Source: Pseudovibrio brasiliensis
GTDB lineage: Bacteria; Pseudomonadota; Alphaproteobacteria; Rhizobiales; Stappiaceae
NCBI RefSeq assembly: GCF_018282095.1
Contig: NZ_CP074126.1
Coordinates: forward strand, 3,576,341-3,640,340
Reading direction: 5' to 3'
DNA: 64,000 nt
Shown here: positions 1 to 10,220 of the stretch, piece after piece
Layout: the number at the start of each line of letters is the position of its first letter
Numbering within the stretch: position 1 is the stretch's first letter
Notes under the pieces: generated by a model
Database searches by the model: none
The model's input: only the letters and a program-made list of their open reading frames with translations
What the model was told of the DNA's origin: nothing
Program-made: the position numbers and the translations under genes

Positions 1-5
1 TGCAT

Positions 6-503
6 TTAGCTGCGAGCAATAATATCCTTAACGCGCTTACAGTACTTGGCACTAATTCGGTTCATACGCTTGGCGTAGTGGCCAGCGTTGTATCGCAAAA
101 TAGTTCCGCACAGATCACCACCGGCGCGCTTATAAGCACCAGCAAGATAGCGCATGCCCCATTCCAGATTATTCTCTGGTTTATAAAGAGCCTTGGTTGA
201 ACCACGGTATCCCATACCGCGCGCAGTCGCTGGCTTGATCTGCATAAGACCAACTTCACCGGCTCTGCCGCGAGCTCTTTCGTTGAAGTTACTTTCCACT
301 TCAACAACGGCCTTCGCAATGTGGTGCGGTACGCCGTGCTTTTTGGCTTTCTTTTCAATCAGCTTGACGTAGGTGCTTTTCTTAGTAGCAGCCTCTGCTT
401 CATCAGAGAACACGCTGGTATTGACGACACCACCAAGCATAACACTTGCGGCAAGGGCAGGGATTACTACGATATTTTTTATTTTTGTAAGGTTCATCTT
501 CAT
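6..503 (-). CDS. Lytic transglycosylase, SLT domain, secreted
   Basis: Short (165 aa) murein lytic transglycosylase that would cleave peptidoglycan glycan strands in the periplasm. A signal peptide occupies about residues 1-39, ending near AEAA. The goose-lysozyme-like SLT core follows: catalytic Glu70 in the VESNFN motif, GLMQIK at 85-90, and RYNAG at 137-141. Cys132 and Cys155 could form a disulphide. The start has an AGGA ribosome site just upstream. The protein is close to a bare catalytic domain, as in small LT family 1 enzymes, some of which serve secretion systems, but no secretion genes are seen nearby. The family call is firm; the cellular role is open. Confidence 0.85.
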   Translation of the reverse strand: MKMNLTKIKNIVVIPALAASVMLGGVVNTSVFSDEAEAATKKSTYVKLIEKKAKKHGVPHHIAKAVVEVESNFNERARGRAGEVGLMQIKPATARGMGYRGSTKALYKPENNLEWGMRYLAGAYKRAGGDLCGTILRYNAGHYAKRMNRISAKYCKRVKDIIARS

Positions 504-631
504 GTCCTGGCAATCATGTTTTGAGCAGGAGTGTTTATCTTCAGAAGATGAGACGAAAATCAGACAGCTTCGATCACGAAAAGTTACATTTTTAATGTTT
601 AAAAACTGGCATAAACCTTAGTTCATGGCAC

Positions 632-662
632 AAAAAAGGCCGATGCAGGGCGCATCAGCCTT
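632..662 (-). terminator. Rho-independent terminator after amidase gene
   Basis: On the minus strand an 11-bp stem (arms 636-646 and 652-662, one T-G wobble, 5-nt loop) is followed by six T residues. It lies about 110 bp past the stop of the amidase gene. Confidence 0.75.
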
Positions 663-772
663 ACTTTGGGAAACTTTTCAGCAAAACAGAGTCATTCCCC
701 TACGTAATCAAAACATATTCTTATTACGTACAAAAACCTATTTCACTGATATTTCAATGACATCCATCACAA

Positions 773-1531
773 TCAGAAGGATTTTAGCTTTTTAAGCAGG
801 CTATGAAGCGTTGCGATGGTCTGCGCATCGGCAATCCCGTCAACCTTTGCTGGCCGGAAGTGCCGCTGAAACGCCTCAACGGCAAAACGTGTCTTCTCAT
901 CAAACACGCCGCTCACCATCACATCATATCCGTAAAGCCCCAGCAGGGACTGGAGCGCCTCAATCGGTTGCCCCTCATCACCTTCCTGAAAGAAACTCGA
1001 CGCATCAATATCCACGGGCTCAATAAAGTGCCCTACCCCGGCCTCAGCCAATCGAGCCCACGGGAAGTGGCGCCCCGGATCCTGTTTGCGGGAGGACGCA
1101 ACATCTGAATGGCCCAGCACACGCTCTGGCGCGATGTTGTGGCGCTCGCAGATATCCTTGGCCAGTGCGATCACAGCTTCGATCTGAACATCCGGATAAT
1201 CCTGCGTCCCCTCTTCCAGATCTCCTATATTGGAAATCTCGATGCCGATGCTGCGGGAGTTCAGATCATCCTCGCCCTTCCAGCTGGAAACACCTGCATG
1301 CCAGGCCCGGCGGCTTTCCGGCACCATCTGTGTCACCATGCCCATCTCATCCACGAGATAGTGGCAGGAAACTTCAGAGCGTGGATCACACAGCCAGGAG
1401 ATAGCCTTCTCCGCACTCTCCATCGCTGTATAGTGCAGGATCAGCATATCAACGGCAGGAACGCGGCGTTCATTGTGGTTGGGAGATGGACGAAGACGCG
1501 CAGGGACTACGCATTCAGTTTTAACGCTCAT
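773..1531 (-). CDS. N-acetylmuramoyl-L-alanine amidase, AmiD/AmpD type
   Basis: Zinc amidase that removes the peptide from N-acetylmuramic acid, acting in cell-wall recycling or turnover. The amidase_2 domain covers about residues 15-160. Visible zinc and catalytic residues are His33 (ILHYT), His141 (LGHSD) and the K149-x-D151 pair of the RKQDPG motif, as in AmpD. A peptidoglycan-binding domain (PG_binding_1) fills about 180-250. No clear signal peptide is seen, so a cytoplasmic AmpD-like role is possible; the added wall-binding domain resembles AmiD. The start overlaps the stop of the upstream TerB/DnaJ gene by 4 bp (ATGA), so the two are translationally coupled. Confidence 0.9.
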   Translation of the reverse strand: MSVKTECVVPARLRPSPNHNERRVPAVDMLILHYTAMESAEKAISWLCDPRSEVSCHYLVDEMGMVTQMVPESRRAWHAGVSSWKGEDDLNSRSIGIEISNIGDLEEGTQDYPDVQIEAVIALAKDICERHNIAPERVLGHSDVASSRKQDPGRHFPWARLAEAGVGHFIEPVDIDASSFFQEGDEGQPIEALQSLLGLYGYDVMVSGVFDEKTRFAVEAFQRHFRPAKVDGIADAQTIATLHSLLKKLKSF

Positions 1532-2226
1532 ATTCCTCGTTCTGCGCAGATCTGCTCATACGCTTTATTCAGTGCAACCAGTCTGTCGCTGGCAATTTTA
1601 ACGAACTCCTCAGGAACACCTCGACCGATCAGACGATCAGGATGTGTTTCCCGAACTTGCTGGCGGTAACAGGAGCGCACTTCATTATCTGTGGCACTCA
1701 TATCAATGCCAAGAACCAGATAAGGGTCTCCACCGCCTCTTATATGACGGGCTTTAATCTGAGAAAAGCCGACTGGGTCGATTCCGAAGATCTCCGCGAT
1801 CCGGCTCAGATACGCAATCTCTCTTTCATGAATAATGCCGTCGGCCTTGGCAATGTAAAACAGCCCGTCGAGCACATCTGTCCGGGTTGTCTCATCATCA
1901 GCAAACAAAACGGAGAGCTTGGAAGCGTATGTTTCAAAGCCAGCAACATCCTGCTGCGCCAGATGAAAGAGCCGTGCAACGTTGCCTTCTTCTCCGGCAG
2001 GCATCTCAAACAGATCGTAAAACGCAACAACCTCATCATGCGTTACCACGCCATCCGCCTTGGCCATCTTGGCAGACAGGGCGATCATGGCGACAGTAAA
2101 AGCAACATTCCGGCGCGCTTCACCGACAGATTGAACAAGTTGCTGCAGACGATCAACCAACTGAGCACCACCGGCTTGCAGTGCGCCAACAATCTTGTCA
2201 AAGCTGCTCCAAAAATTCATAGGCAT
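1528..2226 (-). CDS. TerB-like / DnaJ-domain co-chaperone (DjlA-like)
   Basis: 232-residue cytoplasmic protein with an all-helical TerB-like domain (about residues 35-150, with the acidic KADGVVT and KADGIIH repeats) and a C-terminal J domain (about 168-232) that carries the HPD tripeptide needed to stimulate DnaK ATPase. The order matches DjlA, but the N-terminal membrane segment of E. coli DjlA is absent. It is the first gene of a two-gene unit with the amidase. DjlA-like proteins are linked to envelope stress, which would suit a wall-recycling partner; that link is inference. Confidence 0.8.
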   Translation of the reverse strand: MPMNFWSSFDKIVGALQAGGAQLVDRLQQLVQSVGEARRNVAFTVAMIALSAKMAKADGVVTHDEVVAFYDLFEMPAGEEGNVARLFHLAQQDVAGFETYASKLSVLFADDETTRTDVLDGLFYIAKADGIIHEREIAYLSRIAEIFGIDPVGFSQIKARHIRGGGDPYLVLGIDMSATDNEVRSCYRQQVRETHPDRLIGRGVPEEFVKIASDRLVALNKAYEQICAERGI

Positions 2227-2572
2227 CCTGCTCTCTGTCCAATTCGCCCGACAATTTTGCCTGAATAGACAGCAAAATAATTAGTCACCGCAAATCAGGT
2301 TTATACCTAACAAATTATTTATCAATCCGAATAGTTTGTTTCCCTTGGGTTTTATTTGCCCACTGCTATCTATAAGTGCCCATTGCATGAATTCAGTTCA
2401 AGGCCCAGCCAAGCTTCACCTCAAATTATCACCCCATGAAACACATGGGTAATGTTTTACAGATATATTCGTTATCAATTAAGTACACATACAGGTAACA
2501 GCGCCAACTAACTTCTCAGTTGCCTGTTGCCAGCGCACATCATTTCGTGCGTTTCGGGATGGGGAATTTCAA
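2227..2572. other. Intergenic region, divergent promoters
   Basis: 346 bp of AT-rich sequence between two divergent genes. I see no ORF of note. A small inverted repeat (CCCATG ... CATGGG, 2433-2449) is the only structure that stands out. Promoters for both neighbours must lie here, but no convincing -35/-10 pair was assigned. Confidence 0.5.
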
Positions 2573-4654
2573 GTGGAAACTATACCTCCACATCGCAAAT
2601 TACTTTATGCCACCATAGTGTTTGCTGTGATTGGCGCCATTGCTACAAGTTTTTATGCCATTGATCAGGCAACTCTATATTATCTATTCAAGGGTGAAGC
2701 CCAAAAACAGTTCGACACCGCCAGAAACATCATCGTATCTCACCATCCACTTGAAGAAGAGCCAGCCCATGAAACTATGGGAACTCAGAAATCTTCTGCG
2801 CCATTAAGTTTCGGCCTGCGCGGCTCCAGTTCTGATCCAACACCAGAGATCGTCTCACCTAGCTGGAAACTGCCAGCAGCCAAAGCCAGAGCTGTCAAAC
2901 AGGCACTGGTAGAGGAGTTTGAGGAGTTTGAGCTTCTGGTCGTCAATGTTCCCGGACGCCCACTGGCTGTACATCCGCGGGATATGACCACCGACCGCGT
3001 CAACGAAATCCTCTCAGATCCTTCTGCCTTCGATGCTTGGCACTCTGCCCTCAAATCCGGGCAGCTAGAGATTTACTCCAACTTCCACTGGCTAGAATGG
3101 CAAATACCCGAGTTTGGTGTCATCATTCCCTATGTGAATGAAGAGAACAAAGCCCGCGGTGGCTTCATCTTCTCCACCAAGCCAGCAATCAACACCGTTG
3201 TGTTTATGGATGCGATCGCTTTTGGATCCGCCTTTGCCTTCCTTCTGGTACTCGTCGTTGCCATCGCCTCTATCATGTTCGCGTGGAAAGGACTGCATGA
3301 TCGCTGGAAGACCTCCAAAACGATCCGCTTCCTTGCCCACAACGATCCACTCACCCATTTGCCAAACCGCGCCGTTTTCTCTGACGAGCTGAACAAGGCC
3401 CTGCGTAAGGCATCCATTACTGCCTCCAATGTTTACGTCATCGCCATTGACGTCGATAAGTTCAAGGAAGTGAACGACAACCACGGCCATGCTGCCGGGG
3501 ATACGTTCCTCCAGATCATCTCAGACCGCCTGCGCCTCGTCTTCTCCGAGCACCTCGTCTCCCGCCTCTCCGGCGATGAGTTCGCCGTCATGATCGAAGG
3601 CGAATACACCAGCCACGACATCACCGTTCTGGCCCAGCGCGCTCTGGCGACAACCAACTCCAACTGCGTGATCGACAGCAAGGAGATCCAGATCTCGTTG
3701 TCCATGGGCATTGCGCAGGCCACCGATGCAGCATGGCGCTCTTCCCGCCTTCTGCACTGCGCTGACCTTGCACTCTACCGTTCCAAAAATGGTGGCCGCT
3801 CCACTTACACATGGTACGAGTCCAGCATGGACGAAGAGCTGGAGCGTCGCCGTGAGCTCGAAGCAGAGATGATCCGCGCCCTCAAACTGGATGGCTTCTC
3901 AGTTGTCTATCAGGCACAAGTCGGTCTGGCAGACAACAAACTCAAGGCATTTGAAGCCCTGCTCCGTTGGGTACACCCGGAAAAAGGCCGCATCTCACCA
4001 GAAGTCTTCATCCCGATAGCCGAGGACACCGGCCTCATCGAAGCACTGGGTGAGTACGTGCTCAAAAAAGCCTGTACTGACGCGGCAAGCTGGTCTGACC
4101 CAACCCTCAAGGTTGCCGTCAACTTCTCACCTGCCCAGTTCAAAACTGGCCAGATCGAGCAGAAGATCTCCGAAGCACTTCAGGAATCTGGCTTGGCGCC
4201 AGAGCGCCTTGAAATCGAGATCACTGAGAGCCTCCTGATTGCTGACACCACCAGCGTAGTGAAATCACTCAAGAAGATCGGTAATATGGGCGTTTCCATC
4301 GCCATGGATGACTTCGGTACGGGCTATTCCTCCCTGAGTTACCTCTCTCGCTTCCCATTCAACAAGATCAAGATCGACCGCAGTTTCATCATGAACATCG
4401 GCAAGGATGCACACACTGATGCAATTGTGGCTGCTATCATTGGTCTCGGTCGCTCACTGGACGTGTTGATCACCGCAGAAGGCGTCGAAGACGAAATGCA
4501 GGCCCAGATCCTGCGTGCAGGTGGCTGCGATATCGTTCAGGGCTACTACTTCGGCAAACCAAACAATGTGGACCCGGCCAACCCGCACGCCAACATCCGC
4601 TGCACGCTGGGACTGAACGACACAAAGCAGATAGAAGCCACGCAGAGCGCTTAA
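2573..4654 (+). CDS. Membrane GGDEF-EAL cyclic-di-GMP enzyme
   Basis: 693 residues. One membrane helix (about 11-31), a periplasmic sensing region of unknown fold (about 32-210), a second helix (about 212-237), then cytoplasmic GGDEF and EAL domains. The GGDEF signature is SGDEF (333-337), a variant found in active diguanylate cyclases, with a DVDKFK metal-site motif; the usual RxxD inhibitory site just upstream is not seen. The EAL domain looks intact: FEALLRW near 460 and DDFGTGYSSL. It could make or degrade cyclic-di-GMP; the intact EAL makes phosphodiesterase activity likely. The start is GTG. It is transcribed alone, about 100 bp ahead of the DoxX-like gene. An imperfect hairpin (4667-4701) follows the stop but has no T tract. 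Confidence 0.9.
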   Translation: METIPPHRKLLYATIVFAVIGAIATSFYAIDQATLYYLFKGEAQKQFDTARNIIVSHHPLEEEPAHETMGTQKSSAPLSFGLRGSSSDPTPEIVSPSWKLPAAKARAVKQALVEEFEEFELLVVNVPGRPLAVHPRDMTTDRVNEILSDPSAFDAWHSALKSGQLEIYSNFHWLEWQIPEFGVIIPYVNEENKARGGFIFSTKPAINTVVFMDAIAFGSAFAFLLVLVVAIASIMFAWKGLHDRWKTSKTIRFLAHNDPLTHLPNRAVFSDELNKALRKASITASNVYVIAIDVDKFKEVNDNHGHAAGDTFLQIISDRLRLVFSEHLVSRLSGDEFAVMIEGEYTSHDITVLAQRALATTNSNCVIDSKEIQISLSMGIAQATDAAWRSSRLLHCADLALYRSKNGGRSTYTWYESSMDEELERRRELEAEMIRALKLDGFSVVYQAQVGLADNKLKAFEALLRWVHPEKGRISPEVFIPIAEDTGLIEALGEYVLKKACTDAASWSDPTLKVAVNFSPAQFKTGQIEQKISEALQESGLAPERLEIEITESLLIADTTSVVKSLKKIGNMGVSIAMDDFGTGYSSLSYLSRFPFNKIKIDRSFIMNIGKDAHTDAIVAAIIGLGRSLDVLITAEGVEDEMQAQILRAGGCDIVQGYYFGKPNNVDPANPHANIRCTLGLNDTKQIEATQSA

Positions 4655-4757
4655 CCTCTCAAATAAGCCTAGCGAGAATAGCAGGATATCTCTTGCTAGG
4701 CGCCCCACGCTACCTTGACACAAATGACCCACGCTTGGGATTCGCTGCGAGGTAGCT

Positions 4758-5663
4758 ATGGCAGATAAGAGCAATGCAAACACTGAGGACATGAGTGAAC
4801 AAGAGGACCTTGCTGAAACCGCACGGCCCTTCCACTATCTGTCCTTCTTCCAACTGCTTCAGTCCCTCATCACAGCCCTTCTGCTCGGCGTCACAGCACT
4901 CATCTCGCTGGAAGTGCTCATGTCGCCCCTCCCGGAATCCGCATTACATCCAATGCTGATCTCGCTGGGTCTGGCCTTCTTCTTTGTCGTCATCGTGGTT
5001 CCGAAGAACTTCACTATCGGCTTCCTCTGCCTCTTGCTCTGTCAGCTCGTGGCATGGCGCATCGCGTCTTTGTATTATGCCTATCTGCTCAGCTGGCCAC
5101 TTGCCTTCGCCTTCTTCATCAACCTCATCTGGTTCCTCAGCACCATCCAGCGCAACTCGTTTGAAACCGCTGGCCGTGGACTGACACTCTGGCAATGGCA
5201 GCTCACCTTCTTCCGCATTCTGGTGGGCTTCGTGATGGTCCCGCACTTCACCGACAAGCTGTTTGCAGGCTCCTTGCCCTACATGGAGCACGTCGAGTTC
5301 TTCTCTCTGCTTGGCTATCCCGACCCAGCCATGATCATCGATGCAGCTGGTCTGGCCGAACTGGCAATTGCGATTGGTGTCGGCCTCGGCCTGCTCACCC
5401 GCCTCTCCTGCTTCTTCGCAGCAGCTTACATACTGTTTGCCGCATCGCTCAGCGGAGCGCTGGAGCACGGCTTCGTCTCATTCGCCACAGCCGTATCATG
5501 GGAGCTGCCGCTCATCCTCTTCGCATCCTACCTCAGCTTCACTACAACGGGCGCCGGAGAGTTCTCACTTGATGGGGCACTGCGCAGAACAGGCCGGATG
5601 CCGGGATGGATCAAACTGCTGATGGGCGACACCGGCCTCGCCCACAACGAACACGTCGATTGA
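4758..5663 (+). CDS. DoxX-family integral membrane protein
   Basis: 301 residues with a short charged N-terminus and about seven to eight hydrophobic segments. The C-terminal half (about 150-280) carries the DoxX-like pattern: a conserved Arg-containing helix (RILVGFVMVPHF), a PYMEHV segment, then a helix with GLAELAIAIGVGLGLLTR. DoxX-type proteins sit in the inner membrane and are associated with quinone-linked or thiol redox functions; the substrate here is unknown. The start has a good GAGG site. It stands alone, pointing toward the convergent MarR gene, with only 32 bp between the stops. Confidence 0.7.
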   Translation: MADKSNANTEDMSEQEDLAETARPFHYLSFFQLLQSLITALLLGVTALISLEVLMSPLPESALHPMLISLGLAFFFVVIVVPKNFTIGFLCLLLCQLVAWRIASLYYAYLLSWPLAFAFFINLIWFLSTIQRNSFETAGRGLTLWQWQLTFFRILVGFVMVPHFTDKLFAGSLPYMEHVEFFSLLGYPDPAMIIDAAGLAELAIAIGVGLGLLTRLSCFFAAAYILFAASLSGALEHGFVSFATAVSWELPLILFASYLSFTTTGAGEFSLDGALRRTGRMPGWIKLLMGDTGLAHNEHVD

Positions 5664-5695
5664 TGCTGGAGCGGCAGAATCCTGCCACGTCCATT

Positions 5696-6238
5696 TTACA
5701 TCGCGGCAGCTGAGCGCGCCGCCTGATCATAGTGGCCAGAGACACTGCGCAAAACAGATGCAAGCCGGGACAGCTCGGCTTCATCCAGTCCCAGCTCCTT
5801 CACCGGCTTCACCAGCAACGCATCCCGCAACTGCTTATAGGCATCGCATAGATCACGGCCAGCATCGGTAATCTCCGCGGTCTTCTCCTTGCCGCGCTTA
5901 CCCGACTGAATAAGCCCCGCCTTCTCAAGTTTCTTCAGCGCATAAGAAACGGTGTGCGTGTCCTCAATGTTCAGCACAAGACACAGATCAGCCAGCGTCT
6001 TGGAGCGCTCACGGTGATTGACAGAGTGTAGCACCAGCGTCTCCAGCGGGGATAACCCCTCCTGCCCCGCAGCAGCCATGCAGCGCACCATCCAGCGGTG
6101 ATAGGCGTTCACCATCATCGTCACAGCAAACTCCACCTCAGACAACGCAGGCAGTTCACCGGAGGCAAGGTGAGATGAGGACACGACCGGCCCAACGCCC
6201 AGTCCGTCTGGATTTCTCTGCTCTAAAGCATCACTCAT
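5696..6238 (-). CDS. MarR-type winged-helix regulator
   Basis: About 180 residues. A winged helix (about 70-140) with SPLETLVLHSV and a recognition helix ending YALKKLEKAGLI, followed by a basic wing (SGKRGKEK) and a dimerisation helix, as in MarR proteins. The chosen start is ATG 6238, because GAGG lies six bases upstream; a GTG start at 6250 would overlap that site. It is divergent from the hydantoinase gene, and a perfect 7-bp-arm palindrome lies in the shared promoter. It is therefore probably the local, ligand-responsive regulator of that gene (inference). The ligand is unknown. Confidence 0.85.
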   Translation of the reverse strand: MSDALEQRNPDGLGVGPVVSSSHLASGELPALSEVEFAVTMMVNAYHRWMVRCMAAAGQEGLSPLETLVLHSVNHRERSKTLADLCLVLNIEDTHTVSYALKKLEKAGLIQSGKRGKEKTAEITDAGRDLCDAYKQLRDALLVKPVKELGLDEAELSRLASVLRSVSGHYDQAARSAAAM

Positions 6239-6398
6239 TATTGACCTCACAACCCCAAGTTAGAAATGCACAGATTCGCATCATCTCGCGCAACATAATG
6301 TCGATAGTTACGTAGATCACACAACCTCCCTTAAAAGACCGATCCACGTAAATTTCAATACCAATCGCTGCGTTTCTCCTGACTCTCACATATTCACA

Positions 6399-6426
6399 TT
6401 GACAATATATCTACATTTTGTAGATG
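6399..6426 (+). promoter_or_regulatory. Putative promoter with overlapping operator palindrome
   Basis: TTGACA (6399-6404) and a weak TAGATG -10 (6421-6426) with a 16-bp spacer. Between and overlapping them is a perfect palindrome, ATCTACA-TTT-TGTAGAT (6409-6425). This is the right size and place for a MarR-family dimer to block transcription of the hydantoinase gene 40 bp downstream. Confidence 0.6.
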
Positions 6427-6465
6427 TATCACAGAATAATATTTTAAATCGAGGTGGGACAAAAC

Positions 6466-9400
6466 ATGACAATGGGCAAGTGGGACTTCTGGATCGACCG
6501 TGGCGGCACCTTCACCGACATCGTTGCACGCACACCGCAAGGAGAAATCCGCGCCCATAAAGTCCTCTCCGAAAACCCTGAGGCGTACAAAGACGCGGCC
6601 ATTCAGGGCATCCGCGACCTCATGGGTGTTACCAAAGACACCCGCATCCCATCTGACCAGATCGCCACCGTGAAGATGGGCACCACCGTCGCCACCAACG
6701 CACTGCTGGAACGCAAAGGCGATCGCACCCTTCTGCTCATCACCAAAGGCTTCCGCGATGCACTGGAAATCGGCTATCAAGCTCGCCCTGACATCTTCGC
6801 CAAAGAGATCATCAAGCCTGAGCTTCTCTACGATCAGGTTCTGGAAGCCGACGAACGCGTCCGCGCAGACGGCACCGTTGAAACTGCACCGAACCTGAGT
6901 GATGTCAAAACACAGCTGGAAGCCGGCTATGCAGACGGCATCCGCTCCATCGCTATCGTCCTGATGCACGCCTATGCGTATCCGGAACACGAGAAGCAGC
7001 TGGCAGAGATCGCCCGTCAGGTTGGCTTCCCGCAGATTTCCGTCAGCCACGAAGTTTCCCCGCTCATGAAGCTGGTGGGCCGTGGTGACACCACCGTTGT
7101 GGACGCCTACCTCTCCCCAATCCTGCGTCGTTACGTTGATCAGGTGGCCGGCGAGCTCGACATCAAGAATACCGACTGCCGCCTCATGTTCATGCAGTCT
7201 TCCGGCGGTCTGACTGATGCCTCCCTCTTCCAGGGCAAGGACGCAATCCTCTCTGGTCCAGCTGGAGGTGTTGTCGGCGCGGTTGAAACCTCCAAAATGG
7301 CAGGCTTCGAAAAGCTCATCGGCTTCGACATGGGCGGCACCTCCACGGACGTGTCTCACTTCGACGGCGAGTTTGAGCGCGCCTTTGAAACCGAAGTGGC
7401 AGGCGTTCGCATGCGCGCGCCGATGATGATGATCCACACCGTTGCAGCAGGTGGTGGTTCCATCCTCCATTACAAAGACGGCCGCTTCCAGGTTGGCCCG
7501 GACTCCGCTGGTGCAAACCCGGGTCCGAAGTGTTACCGCCGCGGCGGCCCGCTCACCGTCACCGATGCCAACGTCATGACAGCCAAGCTCAATGCTGACT
7601 ACTTCCCGAAAATCTTCGGTCCGAACCAGAACGAGCCTCTGGCAATCGAAGAAGTCAAAGACGCTTTCAACGCGCTGGCCGCTGAAATCGGCGATGGCCG
7701 CACCGGCGAGGAAGTTGCTGAAGGCTTCCAGAAGATCGCCGTTGAGAACATGGCCAACGCCATCAAAAAGATCTCCGTTCAGCGCGGCTATGACGTCACC
7801 GAATACGCCCTCACCTGCTTCGGCGGTGCTGGCGGCCAGAGCGCCTGTATGGTGGCAGACAGCCTCGGCATGAAAACTGTGATCGTCCACCCACTCTCCG
7901 GCATCCTCTCCGCTTACGGCATGGGCCTTGCGGATATCCGCGCCACCCGTCAGCAGGCAGTCGTCAAAGAGCTCAACACCGACAATCTCTCCACTCTGGA
8001 AGAGTTGGCGCAGCGGCTTGCAACAGACGCCAAGACCGAAGTCGAAAATCAAGGCGTTGCGGAAGACGAGCTTACCGTCATCCCACGCGCGCACCTGCGT
8101 TATGACGGTACCGACACCCCAATCGCAGTGGATCTGAACACCGGTGATCTGGACGCCATGATCGCGTCCTTCACTCAGAACCACATCAAACAGTTCGGCT
8201 TTGCTTACGAGAACAAGACCATCGTGGTCGAAGCGCTCGAAGTGGAAGCCGTTGGCGGCGGCGCTGGCCTGCTGGAACCAGACGAGGCACTTGCTTCACA
8301 GGCACCTGCAATCGCAGAGCAGACCCAGTTCTACGCAAACGGAAAATGGCAGGACGCGTCCATCCTCAAGCGCGATGCGTTCCAGCCGGGCATGAAGCTC
8401 CAAGGCCCTGCCCTCATCATGGAACCACACGCAACCATCGTTGTGGAACCGGGCTGGCATGCTGAGGTCAACGCCAAGAACCACATCATTCTAACCCGCA
8501 GTATCCCGCTGGAGAAGAAAGTTGCGCTTGGCACCACCGCTGACCCGGTGATGCTGGAAGTGTTCAACAACCTCTTCATGTCCATTGCAGAACAGATGGG
8601 TGTCACCCTCCAGAACACTGCGTACTCCGTAAACATCAAAGAACGCCTCGACTTCTCCTGCGCAGTCTTCGATCAAAACGGTGCGCTGGTTGCCAACGCC
8701 CCGCACATGCCAGTGCATCTGGGCTCCATGGACCGTTCTGTTGAGGCAATCATTTCCCTCAACAAAGGCAAGATCAGACCGGGCGATGTGTTCGCACTCA
8801 ACGCCCCTTACAATGGCGGCACCCACCTGCCGGACATCACTGTTGTCTCTCCGGTCTTCGACGACGCCGACAAGGAAATCCTGTTCTGGGCAGCCTCCCG
8901 TGGTCACCATGCTGATGTCGGCGGTTCCGCTCCAGGCTCCATGACCCCGCTCGCCACAACAGTGGATGAAGAAGGTGTCCTGTTCGACAACTTCATGCTG
9001 GTGGATCAGGGCGAGTTCCGTGAAGAAGCGCTGGTTGAGCTGCTCACCAATCACAAATACCCTGTCCGTAACGTGCACCAGAACGTGGCTGACCTGAAAG
9101 CCCAGATCGCAGCAAACGAAAAGGGCGTTCAGGAACTGCGCAAGATGACAGACCACTTCGGTCTGGAAACCGTGCAAGCCTACATGGGCCACGTGCAGGA
9201 CAACGCCGAAGAAAGCGTCCGCCGCGTGATCGAAGCACTGGCAGACAGTTCCTACGAGTACCCAACGGATCAGGGCTCGACCATCAAAGTCAAGATCACC
9301 GTTGATAAGGACAAGCGCGAAGCAACCGTTGATTTCACCGGCACCAGCCCGATGAAAGAAAACAACTTCAACGCTCCGGAACCTGTCACCCGTGCAGCTG

Positions 9401-10071
9401 TTCTTTACTGCTTCCGCGTCATGGTCGAAGGTCACATCCCGATGAATGCAGGCTGCCTGCGCCCAATCAACATTGTGGTGCCAGAAGGCTCCATGCTGCG
9501 CCCGCATTATCCGGCAGCTGTTGTGGCAGGCAACGTGGAAACCTCACAGCACATCACCAACGCGCTGTTCGCAGCTCTTGGTGCCATGGCGAACTCGCAA
9601 GGGTCCATGAACAACCTGACCTTCGGCAACGACACCTATCAGTACTACGAGACCCTGTGCTCCGGTTCTCCGGCAGGCCCCGGTTTCAATGGCACCGATG
9701 GTGTTCACGTCCACATGACCAACTCTCGTCTCACTGACCCTGAGGTTCTGGAGTTCCGCTACCCTGTGCTATTGGAAGACTTCCACATCCGCAAGGGCTC
9801 AGGCGGCAAAGGCAAGTGGCATGCTGGTGATGGCACCAAACGCACCATCCGCTTCCTGGAGAAGATGGACTGCGCAATCCTCGCCTCTCACAGAACCATT
9901 GCACCAAAAGGTATGCAGGGCGGCGAAGATGGCCAGAAAGGCCGCACGTACGTGCGCCGTAACTCCGGTCAGATGGAAGAGCTGAAAGGCTGCGACCAGA
10001 CCATTCTGGAAGCAGGCGAAGCAATCACAGTCGTCCCTCCAACCAGCGGCGGCTGGGGCACCCCAGGGTAA
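6466..10071 (+). CDS. Fused hydantoinase A/B (5-oxoprolinase family)
   Basis: About 1200 residues, the length of bacterial OplAH-type proteins. The N-terminal half is HyuA-like (actin/ASKHA fold ATPase; [10 protein letters not shown] near residue 10, [13 protein letters not shown] near 290). The C-terminal half, from about residue 680, is HyuB-like ([31 protein letters not shown]). The family performs ATP-driven opening of 5-oxoproline or hydantoin-like rings in the cytosol. ATG 6466 is preferred: GAGGTGGG sits seven bases upstream, and an earlier GTG (6454) lies inside that ribosome site. No racemase or carbamoylase lies nearby, so true 5-oxoprolinase is more likely than a hydantoin pathway. 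A strong terminator follows. Confidence 0.9.
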   Translation: MTMGKWDFWIDRGGTFTDIVARTPQGEIRAHKVLSENPEAYKDAAIQGIRDLMGVTKDTRIPSDQIATVKMGTTVATNALLERKGDRTLLLITKGFRDALEIGYQARPDIFAKEIIKPELLYDQVLEADERVRADGTVETAPNLSDVKTQLEAGYADGIRSIAIVLMHAYAYPEHEKQLAEIARQVGFPQISVSHEVSPLMKLVGRGDTTVVDAYLSPILRRYVDQVAGELDIKNTDCRLMFMQSSGGLTDASLFQGKDAILSGPAGGVVGAVETSKMAGFEKLIGFDMGGTSTDVSHFDGEFERAFETEVAGVRMRAPMMMIHTVAAGGGSILHYKDGRFQVGPDSAGANPGPKCYRRGGPLTVTDANVMTAKLNADYFPKIFGPNQNEPLAIEEVKDAFNALAAEIGDGRTGEEVAEGFQKIAVENMANAIKKISVQRGYDVTEYALTCFGGAGGQSACMVADSLGMKTVIVHPLSGILSAYGMGLADIRATRQQAVVKELNTDNLSTLEELAQRLATDAKTEVENQGVAEDELTVIPRAHLRYDGTDTPIAVDLNTGDLDAMIASFTQNHIKQFGFAYENKTIVVEALEVEAVGGGAGLLEPDEALASQAPAIAEQTQFYANGKWQDASILKRDAFQPGMKLQGPALIMEPHATIVVEPGWHAEVNAKNHIILTRSIPLEKKVALGTTADPVMLEVFNNLFMSIAEQMGVTLQNTAYSVNIKERLDFSCAVFDQNGALVANAPHMPVHLGSMDRSVEAIISLNKGKIRPGDVFALNAPYNGGTHLPDITVVSPVFDDADKEILFWAASRGHHADVGGSAPGSMTPLATTVDEEGVLFDNFMLVDQGEFREEALVELLTNHKYPVRNVHQNVADLKAQIAANEKGVQELRKMTDHFGLETVQAYMGHVQDNAEESVRRVIEALADSSYEYPTDQGSTIKVKITVDKDKREATVDFTGTSPMKENNFNAPEPVTRAAVLYCFRVMVEGHIPMNAGCLRPINIVVPEGSMLRPHYPAAVVAGNVETSQHITNALFAALGAMANSQGSMNNLTFGNDTYQYYETLCSGSPAGPGFNGTDGVHVHMTNSRLTDPEVLEFRYPVLLEDFHIRKGSGGKGKWHAGDGTKRTIRFLEKMDCAILASHRTIAPKGMQGGEDGQKGRTYVRRNSGQMEELKGCDQTILEAGEAITVVPPTSGGWGTPG

Positions 10072-10097
10072 GCAAAATAAGTTCCCTTTAAACACCT

Positions 10098-10127
10098 ACG
10101 CCCGGCTCATCCAGCCGGGCGTTTTTT
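10098..10127 (+). terminator. Strong Rho-independent terminator of hydantoinase gene
   Basis: Perfect 10-bp GC-rich stem (10098-10107 and 10113-10122), 5-nt loop, then a run of T residues, 26 bp after the stop. Confidence 0.92.
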
Positions 10128-10220
10128 ATTCCGAAACCTCAACCAGCACATCCATACGGCTGAAACTACTCATAAGAGGTCACAAGTTCCAACTCTTCTG
10201 CTTGTACGATCAGCATTTGA

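Noticed and set aside
4667-4701. Hairpin after the first GGDEF-EAL gene
   Set aside because: Imperfect stem with no T tract; not called as a terminator.
6394-8184. 596-residue open frame antisense to the hydantoinase gene
   Set aside because: No ribosome site or family motif; the frame is held open by the strong codon bias of the real gene on the other strand.
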